From positions 1-64,000 of IMG/VR virus record IMGVR_UViG_3300021404_000006: a stretch of DNA of 64,000 nt. One strand, given 5' to 3'. Source of the DNA: a virus. Under the pieces are notes generated by a model, which was given only the letters and a program-made list of their open reading frames with translations, was not told the DNA's origin and did no database searches. The translations under genes were made by a program, and so were the position numbers. Of the stretch, positions 13,275 through 20,650 are shown one piece after another. Numbering within the stretch: position 1 is the stretch's first letter; every line of letters starts with the position of its first letter.

Positions 13275-13698
13275 CTACGTAGCCTCCGTCCATCAGGAGC
13301 AGCCTTTCGCGTCGCTTCCGCTTCTTCTCGGTGTCGTCGTCTTCCTCGGCCGGAGGGAACTGGTCCCTGAGCTGGGCTAGCTGCGTACGCGATTCTTTCA
13401 GTAGCGGGGCGATGTCCCGGTCGGCAACTTCCCCGCTGTCGATCAGTCTAGCTGTCTTGAGCATCAGCTGGGCGATAGTTCCCTTAGAAGCCTCTTCCGG
13501 TAGCCGGTCCAGGTCTTCGAGCACGCCGGATTCAACCTGGCCTACTTCCGGTTCCTCGTGCTCAGCTAGCGATCCGTCCATCTCGCACAAGTAGGTGCCA
13601 CGGCGCAGGTAGTAGAACCGCTGGCCGATTTCTATGCGGGCATGGCACCGCGCACATGAGGTAAGCCGGTCAGCCGACTCGATCCACCTAGCTGCCAT
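13267..13698 (-). CDS. zinc-ribbon protein, candidate terminase small subunit
   Basis: 143 residues. The N-terminus has CARCHARI and a later TYLCEMDG, possibly one zinc site. A helical middle (GTIAQLMLKTARLIDSGEV then DIAPLLKESRTQLAQLRDQF, about 72-112) resembles the oligomerisation region of actinophage small terminases. A charged tail (EEDDDTEKKRKRRERLL) follows. Position in the terminase operon supports a packaging role, but this is a family-level guess. Confidence 0.5.
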   Translation of the reverse strand: MAARWIESADRLTSCARCHARIEIGQRFYYLRRGTYLCEMDGSLAEHEEPEVGQVESGVLEDLDRLPEEASKGTIAQLMLKTARLIDSGEVADRDIAPLLKESRTQLAQLRDQFPPAEEDDDTEKKRKRRERLLLMDGGYVDE

Positions 13699-13774
13699 TG
13701 AAAAATCTCCAGATGAGTAGGGTAATGAAGAAAAAGCACAGTACGCCGAGTATGCCGCCTATCAGGTTGCCCAT
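13688..13774 (-). CDS. 28-residue membrane peptide
   Basis: ATG at 13774 with an SD (gagagg) 5 nt upstream, 2 nt after the previous stop. The product is essentially one transmembrane helix (LIGGILGVLCFFFITLLIW) with a short polar tail. It overlaps the start of the next gene by 11 nt. Function unknown. Confidence 0.7.
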   Translation of the reverse strand: MGNLIGGILGVLCFFFITLLIWRFFNGS

Positions 13775-13776
13775 GT

Positions 13777-13971
13777 TTACCTCTCGGGCGGGCGGCCGAT
13801 TCTGGCGACCTGCTCATCGGTTTCTTTCCATTCCCCGGCTAGCAGGTAACGGTTAAAGGCACGGCAGATGAGGCTGCCTCCAGGTAGGTGCAGCCTGTGT
13901 GCCCACCACTCGTCTATCCAGGCGAACATCTTAGTCCGCGACTTGCCTAGCCAGGCGCGTATCTTACTCAC
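13777..13971 (-). CDS. hypothetical 64-residue protein
   Basis: Basic, Trp-rich N-terminal helix (MSKIRAWLGKSRTKMFAWIDEWW) and no recognised domain. GTG start at 13971, overlapping the previous stop by 8 nt. Possibly membrane-associated through the amphipathic helix. Confidence 0.65.
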   Translation of the reverse strand: MSKIRAWLGKSRTKMFAWIDEWWAHRLHLPGGSLICRAFNRYLLAGEWKETDEQVARIGRPPER

Positions 13972-14104
13972 GCGGGCCTCCTATTGGCCAGAACCGGCCC
14001 CACAGCAGGATGCAGCCGCATACAACAGCAGTTCCCACCAGGTACCAGATAAGTACCTGCCAGTCATCCCAGGTCAAGTCGCTCAGATCCTCCCACGCTA
14101 GCAT
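13964..14104 (-). CDS. 46-residue membrane peptide
   Basis: ATG at 14104 overlaps the previous stop as ATGA. After an acidic start (MLAWEDLSDLTWDDW) comes one transmembrane segment (VLIWY to CILLW). A longer in-frame reading from 14218 is rejected because it overlaps the HTH gene. Function unknown. Confidence 0.7.
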   Translation of the reverse strand: MLAWEDLSDLTWDDWQVLIWYLVGTAVVCGCILLWGRFWPIGGPRE

Positions 14105-14421
14105 CACGTGACATCCTGGTACGAGTGCCCGGTGATGACCTGCCTGACTGTGCTGCGTCCGATGATCCCTCCGAGCTTCTTCGCGATCCTTGCTTCCCCG
14201 AAGCCTTCCGCTGCCCACTCGCGGATCTGCCGTACCTGGTCATCGCTCAGCTTGCGGTTCTTGTTGCGCAGAACGCTTCCCTTGAAGCTCTTGCCCAGCA
14301 CTACGTTGCGGATGGTGTCAACGTGAACGCCGTACTCCCGGGCGATCTGAGACTTAGGGAACCCGAACTCATCGAACAAGCGTATGAACTCAGCGTCCAT
14401 GTTGGTAAGTTTACGGTTCAA
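14104..14421 (-). CDS. double helix-turn-helix DNA-binding protein
   Basis: 105 residues that look like two copies of the same unit: FPKSQIAREYGVHVDTIRNV then VLGKSF, and FGEARIAKKLGGIIGRSTVR then QVITGHSYQDV. Both match resolvase/HNH-associated HTH motifs. It could regulate the leftward operon or bind packaging sites. The TTG at 14421 overlaps the previous stop (TTGA); the ATG eight codons later is possible. Confidence 0.75.
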   Translation of the reverse strand: MNRKLTNMDAEFIRLFDEFGFPKSQIAREYGVHVDTIRNVVLGKSFKGSVLRNKNRKLSDDQVRQIREWAAEGFGEARIAKKLGGIIGRSTVRQVITGHSYQDVT

Positions 14422-14594
14422 CTAACTTTCCCCTCGAAGTGCTCCTTGAGCAGAAGATACAGCTCGAACGCATAATCCTCAGGCATAACAATGGGAACGT
14501 CGTTATTCTTCCTGCGGATGAGCATCGTCGGGGGCGGCGGAGGCGGCGAGGGCCTGAATTCCAGCCGGAACAGCGGTTCGTCGTCATCAGCCAC
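14418..14594 (-). CDS. 58-residue protein, first gene of the leftward operon
   Basis: GTG start at 14594 with SD caggaga 6-7 nt upstream. Acidic N-terminus, a Pro run (PSPPPPPPT), then MLIRRKNNDVPIVMPEDYAF and a leucine-rich helix. Not recognised. It is the promoter-proximal gene of the terminase operon. Confidence 0.7.
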   Translation of the reverse strand: MADDDEPLFRLEFRPSPPPPPPTMLIRRKNNDVPIVMPEDYAFELYLLLKEHFEGKVS

Positions 14595-14665
14595 GGAAAT
14601 TCTCCTGTCTCTGTGCAGCTAAGTCTACTGGGAACAGGATCGCTGCTGGTAGTGTTACTGCTTCT
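14595..14665. promoter_or_regulatory. divergent promoter region between early-type operons
   Basis: 71 bp separate the GTG at 14594 (-) from the ATG at 14666 (+). On the minus strand TAGACT (complement of 14626-14631) is a candidate -10 with a normal leader and SD. On the plus strand TAGTGT or GTTACT close to the ATG suggests a very short leader. Confidence 0.45.
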
Positions 14666-15244
14666 ATGAAGGACTTTCTGGGTAACGAGTACGGCGAAGG
14701 CGACCTGGTGATCTACGCGGCAGCGTCAGGCAGGTGCATCACCATGGTGATCGGCCGCGTCGTGAGCATCAGCCAGCGCGAGTCGCGGGACTACGCCGAG
14801 CGGCCGGACGGCACGTGGGGCTATTTCAAGGTTCCTGTGACGGACAAAGACGGCAATCCGGTCTATTCCGTCCGCGTCCAGCCGCTGAACTCTTCCCGCT
14901 GGGAGCAGCACAGCCCGCGTATCTACTACGTGGACACGCGTACCGGCAAGACGGTAGACCGCTACAGCCACGTCAAGGAGCACAGCTACTCCACGGACGC
15001 GAGGACCGGCGAGCGCCTGCCGGACATCTGTGGTGAGTACTACATCTGGAAAACAGAGAGGCGCTACGGGTACGAGGAAAGGGTTTCCTGCAAGAACCCT
15101 GATTACGTTTTGCCTGAACTGCGCACCTACCACCCGACTGTCTTCGAAGATTACCTGGAAGAGCGCCGCGAAGGCCCGAAGCCGGTTACCATTACGGTGA
15201 CGGAGAACATCGTCAAGTGGAGCGGAGAGCTTCCGGATGCCTGA
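14666..15244 (+). CDS. hypothetical 192-residue phage protein
   Basis: The first 60 residues (GDLVIYAAASGRCITMVIGRVVSI) look like an SH3-like beta barrel. The rest is rich in Tyr, Arg and charged residues. No enzyme motif. It starts the rightward nucleotide-metabolism operon and overlaps the DUF3310 gene by 8 nt. Confidence 0.7.
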   Translation: MKDFLGNEYGEGDLVIYAAASGRCITMVIGRVVSISQRESRDYAERPDGTWGYFKVPVTDKDGNPVYSVRVQPLNSSRWEQHSPRIYYVDTRTGKTVDRYSHVKEHSYSTDARTGERLPDICGEYYIWKTERRYGYEERVSCKNPDYVLPELRTYHPTVFEDYLEERREGPKPVTITVTENIVKWSGELPDA

Positions 15245-15563
15245 CCACGTTAATCACCCGCAGCATTACGGTGGTGAAGACGATCCGTACGAGGTTATCA
15301 AGGTCATGATCGCCTGGGACCCGGAAATGGCCTACCATTTCTGCGTCGGCAACGCGATCAAGTACCTAGGCCGCCTCGGCAAGAAAGATCCTGAGAAACG
15401 CGTCGAAGACCTGAGGAAATCTTCCTGGTACTCAGAACAGGCAGCAAATATCTACACCATGTACCTGTCTGAAGAGCCAAAGTCGGACATGGAGGAATTG
15501 TTGACAGGGACGATAAACAGATACGCGCGGATAAAGCAGGAGGAATCAGATGTACGACGCTGA
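15237..15563 (+). CDS. DUF3310 protein (nucleotide-kinase-like)
   Basis: 108 residues with the DUF3310 signature: VNHPQHYGG at the start, then YEVIKVM, HFCVGNAIKYLGRLGKKD and DLRKSSWY. T7 gp1.7, a member, is a nucleotide kinase acting on dTMP and dGMP; whether this protein is active is unknown. Lies directly upstream of two other nucleotide-pool genes and overlaps the next by 14 nt. Confidence 0.85.
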   Translation: MPDHVNHPQHYGGEDDPYEVIKVMIAWDPEMAYHFCVGNAIKYLGRLGKKDPEKRVEDLRKSSWYSEQAANIYTMYLSEEPKSDMEELLTGTINRYARIKQEESDVRR

Positions 15564-16317
15564 CTACGCAAACTACCTAGAAGCTCAGGAAGAAGCTGAA
15601 GCGCTAGGGTTTGTTACCAAGAATTCTGGCACCAAGGCTCACCACTCAGATGGAGTAGTCAGGGACACTGACAAGGGAAAGCCGCGCTTCGACCTGATGT
15701 TCCCCAAGGGCGTGCCGTTCAGTGAGCAGCTTATAACCCGCGTGGCCGAGCTGTACGAGCGCGGCGGTCAGAGCTACGGCTACCGGAACTGGGAGAACTC
15801 CAGCACCGAAGAAACCCTGGAGCACCATGAAGCCGCCCTCATGCGCCATGTCATCAGGTTCCTGACCGGAGAGGAAGACGGCGAGGACCATGCTGCGGCT
15901 GTGGTGTGGAATGTCAATGCCGTAGACCTGTGCAGGCGCAAGCTAGCGCTGAAGGCTCTCAAATCCACTATCGAAGCTGCGAACAAGGTTCTTCTCCCGG
16001 CGGCAGAAGAAACTGAGCCGGAGTGGGATGATGAGGACGAGCTGGAAGAGGACCAGGGCATCGCCCCGCTATTCGGCCGCTCGCCGTACGTGTGGATTTA
16101 CTGTGCAGACAGCGGAACCTGGCTGTACAAAACACCTAACGGGAAGCCATATCCTGAATCAGCACGGTCGTTCAAGAAACTGCTTGAAGACTTCGGCCCG
16201 TTGAAGTGCACAAAGGGAAAGCACGAGGGAGAAGTGTTCGACGGCGAGGGAAAAGGTGTTTTATGGCACTTGACGATGAGAAGGAACGTCTGGACCTGGC
16301 AGAAGAATGGCTGCTAG
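15550..16317 (+). CDS. dATP/dGTP diphosphohydrolase-like protein
   Basis: 255 residues. The N-terminal domain (about 35-140) has DTDKGKPRFDLM, AELYERGGQSYGYRNWE and HEAALMRHVIRFLTGEEDGEDHAAAVVWN, the all-alpha pattern of phage dATP/dGTP diphosphohydrolases. Such enzymes convert dNTPs to dNMPs and shape the nucleotide pool; some partner with PurZ in phages using 2-aminoadenine. An acidic linker and an uncharacterised C-terminal domain follow. SD caggagg upstream. Confidence 0.75.
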   Translation: MYDADYANYLEAQEEAEALGFVTKNSGTKAHHSDGVVRDTDKGKPRFDLMFPKGVPFSEQLITRVAELYERGGQSYGYRNWENSSTEETLEHHEAALMRHVIRFLTGEEDGEDHAAAVVWNVNAVDLCRRKLALKALKSTIEAANKVLLPAAEETEPEWDDEDELEEDQGIAPLFGRSPYVWIYCADSGTWLYKTPNGKPYPESARSFKKLLEDFGPLKCTKGKHEGEVFDGEGKGVLWHLTMRRNVWTWQKNGC

Positions 16318-16484
16318 CTCACGCGGCTAACAGCCAGGAATTCGAGTCGGCACTAGAGCACGTCCGCTGGGTGCACGCCAATAAGCCAGACTGGAAGCTG
16401 CGGTGCGAGGCCATCCTGGCGAATGTAGTGACGCGGCGGCGGGACGAGGTATACACCATGGAGAAGCTGCGAATACTCAAATGA
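16263..16484 (+). CDS. hypothetical 73-residue helical protein
   Basis: Starts inside the end of the previous gene (55-nt overlap) and ends as ATGA with the MazG-like gene. Strongly helical and charged (DDEKERLDLAEEWLLAHAA). No recognised domain. Confidence 0.65.
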   Translation: MALDDEKERLDLAEEWLLAHAANSQEFESALEHVRWVHANKPDWKLRCEAILANVVTRRRDEVYTMEKLRILK

Positions 16485-16858
16485 CTACATCTGAGTTCAC
16501 CGAAAGTACTCTCAAGCCGCGCCTGCGTGAGCTGGAATTCAACCAGCTGGTCATGTTCACGGAAGACCTGGCGGAAGAGATCCGCGTACACGCCGCCCAG
16601 GGAGCCAGCGACCAGGAGTGGATGGATGCTCAGGCCATGTGCGTGGCCGAGGAAGCCGGGGAGTTCATCAAGGCCTACCGGAAGTGGCGCGGGTTCGCCC
16701 GGACGGCCGGTTCAGTCAATGATGTGCATGAAGAGCTGGCTGATGTGATCATTGCGTCACTCCTGATGTTCTCCGTGATGAACTACGATGCCCAGCGGCA
16801 CATCAAGGACAAGCTGTACCAGGTGATAACTCGCGGTTACGTTAACAAGCCGGGTTAA
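16481..16858 (+). CDS. MazG-like nucleotide pyrophosphohydrolase
   Basis: 125 residues. The metal-binding pattern EEAGEFIKAYRKW followed about 25 residues later by HEELADVIIASLL is the ExxE...ExxD of all-alpha NTP pyrophosphatases. It probably hydrolyses (d)NTPs or alarmone-type nucleotides. ATG at 16481 overlaps the previous stop. It completes a run of three nucleotide-pool genes. Confidence 0.8.
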   Translation: MTTSEFTESTLKPRLRELEFNQLVMFTEDLAEEIRVHAAQGASDQEWMDAQAMCVAEEAGEFIKAYRKWRGFARTAGSVNDVHEELADVIIASLLMFSVMNYDAQRHIKDKLYQVITRGYVNKPG

Positions 16859-16861
16859 AGC

Positions 16862-17077
16862 ATGGAAACTTCACATAACAAGGCTATATTCGACGGAATG
16901 TACCAGATACGGGCCAAGCTGTTCAGGGCGGCGGAGCGCTGCAAGGAGATGAGCATGTCCGAAAGTATCATGGGCTATCACGAGTCTTCCGCAATCTATA
17001 CAGAGATGATGAGCGAGATGACAGCAGTCAAGCCCTGGATAGAGGAAACTATGCGGGGACTTATTGAGATAAAATAG
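16862..17077 (+). CDS. hypothetical 71-residue protein
   Basis: Met-rich helical protein without a recognised domain; starts 3 nt after the MazG-like gene with SD taaag. Likely cotranscribed. Confidence 0.65.
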   Translation: METSHNKAIFDGMYQIRAKLFRAAERCKEMSMSESIMGYHESSAIYTEMMSEMTAVKPWIEETMRGLIEIK

Positions 17078-17081
17078 GGGA

Positions 17082-17351
17082 ATGATCATCACCACGGCCC
17101 CTGTGGTCACCTCTAACGCGGAAATTGCGGCTAAAGCCCGCGACATTCACCCGGTGCAGTTCACCGGACGCATGCTCCTGACTACGATCACCTTCGTTTT
17201 TATGTCGCTCGGCTGGGTCGCCGGCACTTCCTGGTACCTTGCCGTCTTCTCTGTTCTCTGGACTGCAAGTCACCTGAAGTGGCTCGGGCTCTGCGTCCGC
17301 TACGGCTTCGTCAAAGGAGCACGTCACAGCCTCGTGCCTAAAGGCGAATAA
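17082..17351 (+). CDS. small membrane protein
   Basis: 89 residues with two transmembrane segments (about 29-48 and 50-70), a cytoplasmic-type start and a basic end (VKGARHSLVPKGE). SD agggga immediately before the ATG. Last gene before the portal; role unknown. Confidence 0.7.
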   Translation: MIITTAPVVTSNAEIAAKARDIHPVQFTGRMLLTTITFVFMSLGWVAGTSWYLAVFSVLWTASHLKWLGLCVRYGFVKGARHSLVPKGE

Positions 17352-17454
17352 TGCCGTAATCTACAGTTAGACCCATGGCCTTTACGGGAGCTGGGTAATA
17401 CCGGAGCAGGAGCAAAGTGCTCTTTGGCCGGATAGCCAGCCGAGGAGATCCCCC

Positions 17455-19059
17455 GTGGGGCTGATTGAGAATGTTTCCGCATCTTCTAAGATGAAAGTAG
17501 AGCGGCGGACTATTGGCGGCGTGCCCTGGCAGCCGTGGACCGATCCCTTCATGCGCTTCGACGTGGGCGGCCCTGTTCACCCCACGCGCCAGATTTTCGG
17601 CTTGGATAAAGCACTAGGCCTTCCTGCTTTGTATGCGGCAACTAAGATCCTGTCTGACAATGCCGCGTCCCTGCCTATCCGGGTTTACCAGAAGTCCCGT
17701 GACGGCCGGAAGGCACCTTACAGCGGCCCGCACCTCTTCGAGAACCCGTCTGTAATAGGCACCGGCTACGACTGGATGTTTGCCTGCATGGCCAGCCTGA
17801 CTCTCCAGGGTAATGCCTGGGGGCTTATCACCGGCCGCGATGGATTCGGGTTTCCCACCGGAATTGAATGGATTCCCCCGGAGCACGTCATCGTGGACCA
17901 GGAAGACTCTGCTCAGCAGCTCATCAACCCGCTGAATACCAATGTCTACGCATACGGCCGGAAGATGACCTGGTACGGGCCTGATTCGGAGCTGTTCCAC
18001 GTAAAAGGCTACTCGCTGCCCGGACGCCTAGAAGGCATTTCGCCGCTGCGTGCTTTCGCGCTCACTATCCTCGCCGGCCACGAAAACCAGAGATACAGCA
18101 CGGACTGGTTTGCATCAGGAGGATTTCCCCCGGGCACTTTCCAGAACTCCGAAATCGAAGTAGACGCCCAGCAGGCAGCTGAAATCCGCCGCATGCTCGT
18201 TACTTCCCTGCGCAGGCGCGAGCCTTTGGTATATGGCAGGGACTGGGATTACACCCCCGTTACCGTTCCGCCGAACGAGGCAGTATTTATCCAGGCCATG
18301 CAGCTCAACGCTACGCACATTGCCTCTATCTACGACCTGCCGCCTAACAGGGTCGGGGGCATGAGTGCGGGCAGTCTTACGTACTCCACTACGGAGCAGA
18401 ACCAGCTTCAGGTAATCGAAGCTCTCAGGCCGTGGCTGTGCCGTCTGGAATGGGCATTCAACGACCTGCTGCCTGCCAGGCGCGTAGTGGCGTTCAACAC
18501 CGACGCGCTGCTCAAGACCGACCTCAAGACCCGTACCGAGATCTACCAGATTCAGCGGAACATCGGCCTGCGCACCACGGACGAACTCCGCGAGCTGGAA
18601 GACCTTCCCCCGCTGCCTAAGGGCGCGGGCAGCGAGTCGCTGCCGCTGACGCTCATGGTGTCCATGGCCCAGCGTGCGGGAGCACTGCCGAAGTCGATGC
18701 TGGACCAGGTTGTGCTGCTTATCGACGTAGCCGGCAAGAAGCTGGAAAACCTCCAGCAGCAGGGACTTACCAAGAAGCCGGTCGGCGGCGAGTTCAAGCC
18801 GGACCCGGATACAGGGGAGCCTACCGGCCCTGCCAACGACCCCGGCCAGTTCTACGCCAACATGATGAACGCCTATTCCCGTGAGCTGGACAAGCAGGGC
18901 GAGCACAAGGCAGCGGATATTCTTCGCCTGGGAGTAGTCCAGCGTGCGCTTATCGAGTCGGTGGACAAGGACCGTTTCACGGCCAAGATGCCTAACTCTG
19001 TCATCAGGGACATGGTGGAGAATTACGATGATATTCCGCCTACAGGCCTCCAGGATTAA
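17455..19059 (+). CDS. portal protein (HK97 family)
   Basis: A 534-residue virion component forming the dodecameric DNA channel at the capsid vertex. Typical features are LGLPALYAATKILSDNAASLP near residues 50-70, GNAWGLI, HVKGYSLPGRLEGISPL and NRVGGMSAGSLTYSTTEQNQL around 300-320, which is the HK97-type portal wing and stem region. GTG start with SD gaggaga 6 nt upstream. It begins the head module, after a leader of about 100 nt with a possible TAATCT -10 box near 17358. Confidence 0.92.
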   Translation: MGLIENVSASSKMKVERRTIGGVPWQPWTDPFMRFDVGGPVHPTRQIFGLDKALGLPALYAATKILSDNAASLPIRVYQKSRDGRKAPYSGPHLFENPSVIGTGYDWMFACMASLTLQGNAWGLITGRDGFGFPTGIEWIPPEHVIVDQEDSAQQLINPLNTNVYAYGRKMTWYGPDSELFHVKGYSLPGRLEGISPLRAFALTILAGHENQRYSTDWFASGGFPPGTFQNSEIEVDAQQAAEIRRMLVTSLRRREPLVYGRDWDYTPVTVPPNEAVFIQAMQLNATHIASIYDLPPNRVGGMSAGSLTYSTTEQNQLQVIEALRPWLCRLEWAFNDLLPARRVVAFNTDALLKTDLKTRTEIYQIQRNIGLRTTDELRELEDLPPLPKGAGSESLPLTLMVSMAQRAGALPKSMLDQVVLLIDVAGKKLENLQQQGLTKKPVGGEFKPDPDTGEPTGPANDPGQFYANMMNAYSRELDKQGEHKAADILRLGVVQRALIESVDKDRFTAKMPNSVIRDMVENYDDIPPTGLQD

Positions 19060-19127
19060 CGCTTAGAGTAGCGTATGGTCGAAAATCGCCTTAACCTGGA
19101 GATTGATATCTATGGCTTGGAGGGTTA

Positions 19128-20501
19128 ATGACCGATGTGCATAGCGCAGGAGAGTTCTACTCTGCGTTCCCCGAACGTCGCATTAACCAGTTCCGGCCCG
19201 AGCTTCGCTCCGTAGACGGAGGTAACGGGCCTAAGCACATCTGGGGCTATGCCTCCATGTTCAACAAGCTCTCGCGTAAGCTTGGCGGCTTTGTAGAGCG
19301 CGTTGACAGCAGGGCTTTCACTGAGGGCAGGGCTATTGGATTCCCCGATGTGGTTTGCCGTTTCAATCACAATGACGATTTTCTGCTCGGCACTGTGAAT
19401 GCGCGTACCTGCCTTATCGACGTAGACAGCACCGGCTTGCTTTACGACGTTGTTCCTCCCTCCTTCCGCAAAGACATTATCGAACTGATGGAGCGCGGCG
19501 ACGTGTCCAGTTCCTCGTTCGCTTTCCGGGTTCCCGAGGGCGGTGACGACTGGGGTCTTTCCGATTTCAACTACCCGCTCCGCACTCTGCTTTCCGTGGA
19601 CCTGGTTGACGTTGCTCCTGTGACTACGCCTGCCTATCCTGACGCTACTTCCGCAGTTCGCTCTATGGATGGTGCGGTACAGTCACTGGCAACCAGGTTC
19701 GACGTAGAGCCTGCGGAAATCCGGTCGCTGCTCGAAGCCAATCAGGGCGTAAAGCTGTTCAAGCGTACTGACCGCCCGTCTGCTCCCGCTGTACAGCTCA
19801 CAGGTTTCAGCACAGGTGCAAATACCTATTCCACGGCCGGCACCAGCGCTACCCTTGAGATCACGACCATTATCCCTGAGGAGGCTAAAGTGAGTCTCGA
19901 AGAGAAGCGCCTCGCCCTCTACGAGGATGAAGTTCGTGCCAAGTACGATGCTGCGGCCCTGAAGAAGGCCGCTTCCAGCGGTGCGACAATGCCGAATGCC
20001 AATGGCGAGCCTTCCTACCCGATTCAGGATGAGGAAGACCTGCACGACGCCATTCACGCGGTAGGGCGCGGTCACGCCAGCCACGAGGCTATCCGCCAGC
20101 ACATCATCACCCGTGCCAAGGCGCTCGGCCTTTCACACATGCTTCCGGCGGACTGGACTTCCGAAGACAACACCCCGGCAGCCGCTGACAGCTCTGACGA
20201 GAAGAACTCCGCTGAGGAGACATCCGAAGAGCGCGTACTGTGCGCCAACTGCGGCAAGCCCGTGGAAGAGCGTACTGAGACTCCTACAGAAGAGGTTGAG
20301 ACCGTGGAAGAGCCTGAAAAGACTGAAGAGATCCGGACAGAGGAAACCGAGTCTCCGGCTGAAGTTACCGAAGAGGTAACTAATGGTCATGTAATCGACA
20401 ACGGAGAAGCTCAGCTCGCAAAGCTCGGACTCCAGCGTCGTCAGCGTATCGCGGAACTTCAGGAGAAGAGGTTCGACCCCTTCATCGGTACTGACGAATA
20501 A
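19128..20501 (+). CDS. prohead maturation protease fused to scaffold-like domain
   Basis: 457 residues. Residues about 35-185 are a U35/S78-type prohead protease: HIWGYASMF, RFNHNDDFLLGT with the catalytic His, ERGDVSSSSFAF with the catalytic Ser, and LLSVDLVDVAPVTTPAY. From about 255 the protein is a charged helical domain containing MPNANGEPSYPIQDEEDL and ending in HMLPADW (about 290-346), a motif seen in many phage head proteins, then an acidic CANCGKPVEE stretch. SD ttggaggg before ATG. The C-terminal part can probably also be made alone from an internal start. Confidence 0.9.
   Translation: MTDVHSAGEFYSAFPERRINQFRPELRSVDGGNGPKHIWGYASMFNKLSRKLGGFVERVDSRAFTEGRAIGFPDVVCRFNHNDDFLLGTVNARTCLIDVDSTGLLYDVVPPSFRKDIIELMERGDVSSSSFAFRVPEGGDDWGLSDFNYPLRTLLSVDLVDVAPVTTPAYPDATSAVRSMDGAVQSLATRFDVEPAEIRSLLEANQGVKLFKRTDRPSAPAVQLTGFSTGANTYSTAGTSATLEITTIIPEEAKVSLEEKRLALYEDEVRAKYDAAALKKAASSGATMPNANGEPSYPIQDEEDLHDAIHAVGRGHASHEAIRQHIITRAKALGLSHMLPADWTSEDNTPAAADSSDEKNSAEETSEERVLCANCGKPVEERTETPTEEVETVEEPEKTEEIRTEETESPAEVTEEVTNGHVIDNGEAQLAKLGLQRRQRIAELQEKRFDPFIGTDE
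19890..20501 (+). CDS. probable nested scaffolding protein (internal start)
   Basis: An in-frame GTG at 19890, preceded by a near-perfect SD (ctgaggagg) 6 nt upstream, would give a 203-residue product starting MSLEEKRLALYEDEV. It would be acidic and helical, as scaffolds are. In-frame internal starts producing scaffold from the protease gene are known in phages such as lambda (C/Nu3). Expression here is inferred from the SD only. Confidence 0.55.
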   Translation: MSLEEKRLALYEDEVRAKYDAAALKKAASSGATMPNANGEPSYPIQDEEDLHDAIHAVGRGHASHEAIRQHIITRAKALGLSHMLPADWTSEDNTPAAADSSDEKNSAEETSEERVLCANCGKPVEERTETPTEEVETVEEPEKTEEIRTEETESPAEVTEEVTNGHVIDNGEAQLAKLGLQRRQRIAELQEKRFDPFIGTDE

Positions 20502-20512
20502 CCAATACCTGT

Positions 20513-20549
20513 AAAAAATCTGCCTTTACTTGCTAAAGGCAGATTTTTT
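20513..20549 (+). terminator. rho-independent terminator after the protease gene
   Basis: A 15-bp perfect stem (20513-20527 with 20535-20549), 7-nt loop, A6 on the left and T6 on the right. It separates the portal-protease unit from the major capsid gene, so the capsid gene needs its own promoter. Confidence 0.92.
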
Positions 20550-20650
20550 ATGTTAAATCGTAATTGACCTCCCACGGCCGAGTAGCTGCACTGAGTGCAT
20601 GGACTCCGGAGCTGGATGGTAATCGAAACCAACCCAGCTTTGGAGGAATC
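20550..20650 (+). promoter_or_regulatory. promoter and leader region of the capsid gene
   Basis: TTGACC at about 20563 is followed 17 nt later by TGCACT, a plausible promoter. TGCACTGAGTGCA is also an inverted repeat and could be an operator. The SD tggagga lies 5 nt before the ATG. Confidence 0.4.
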
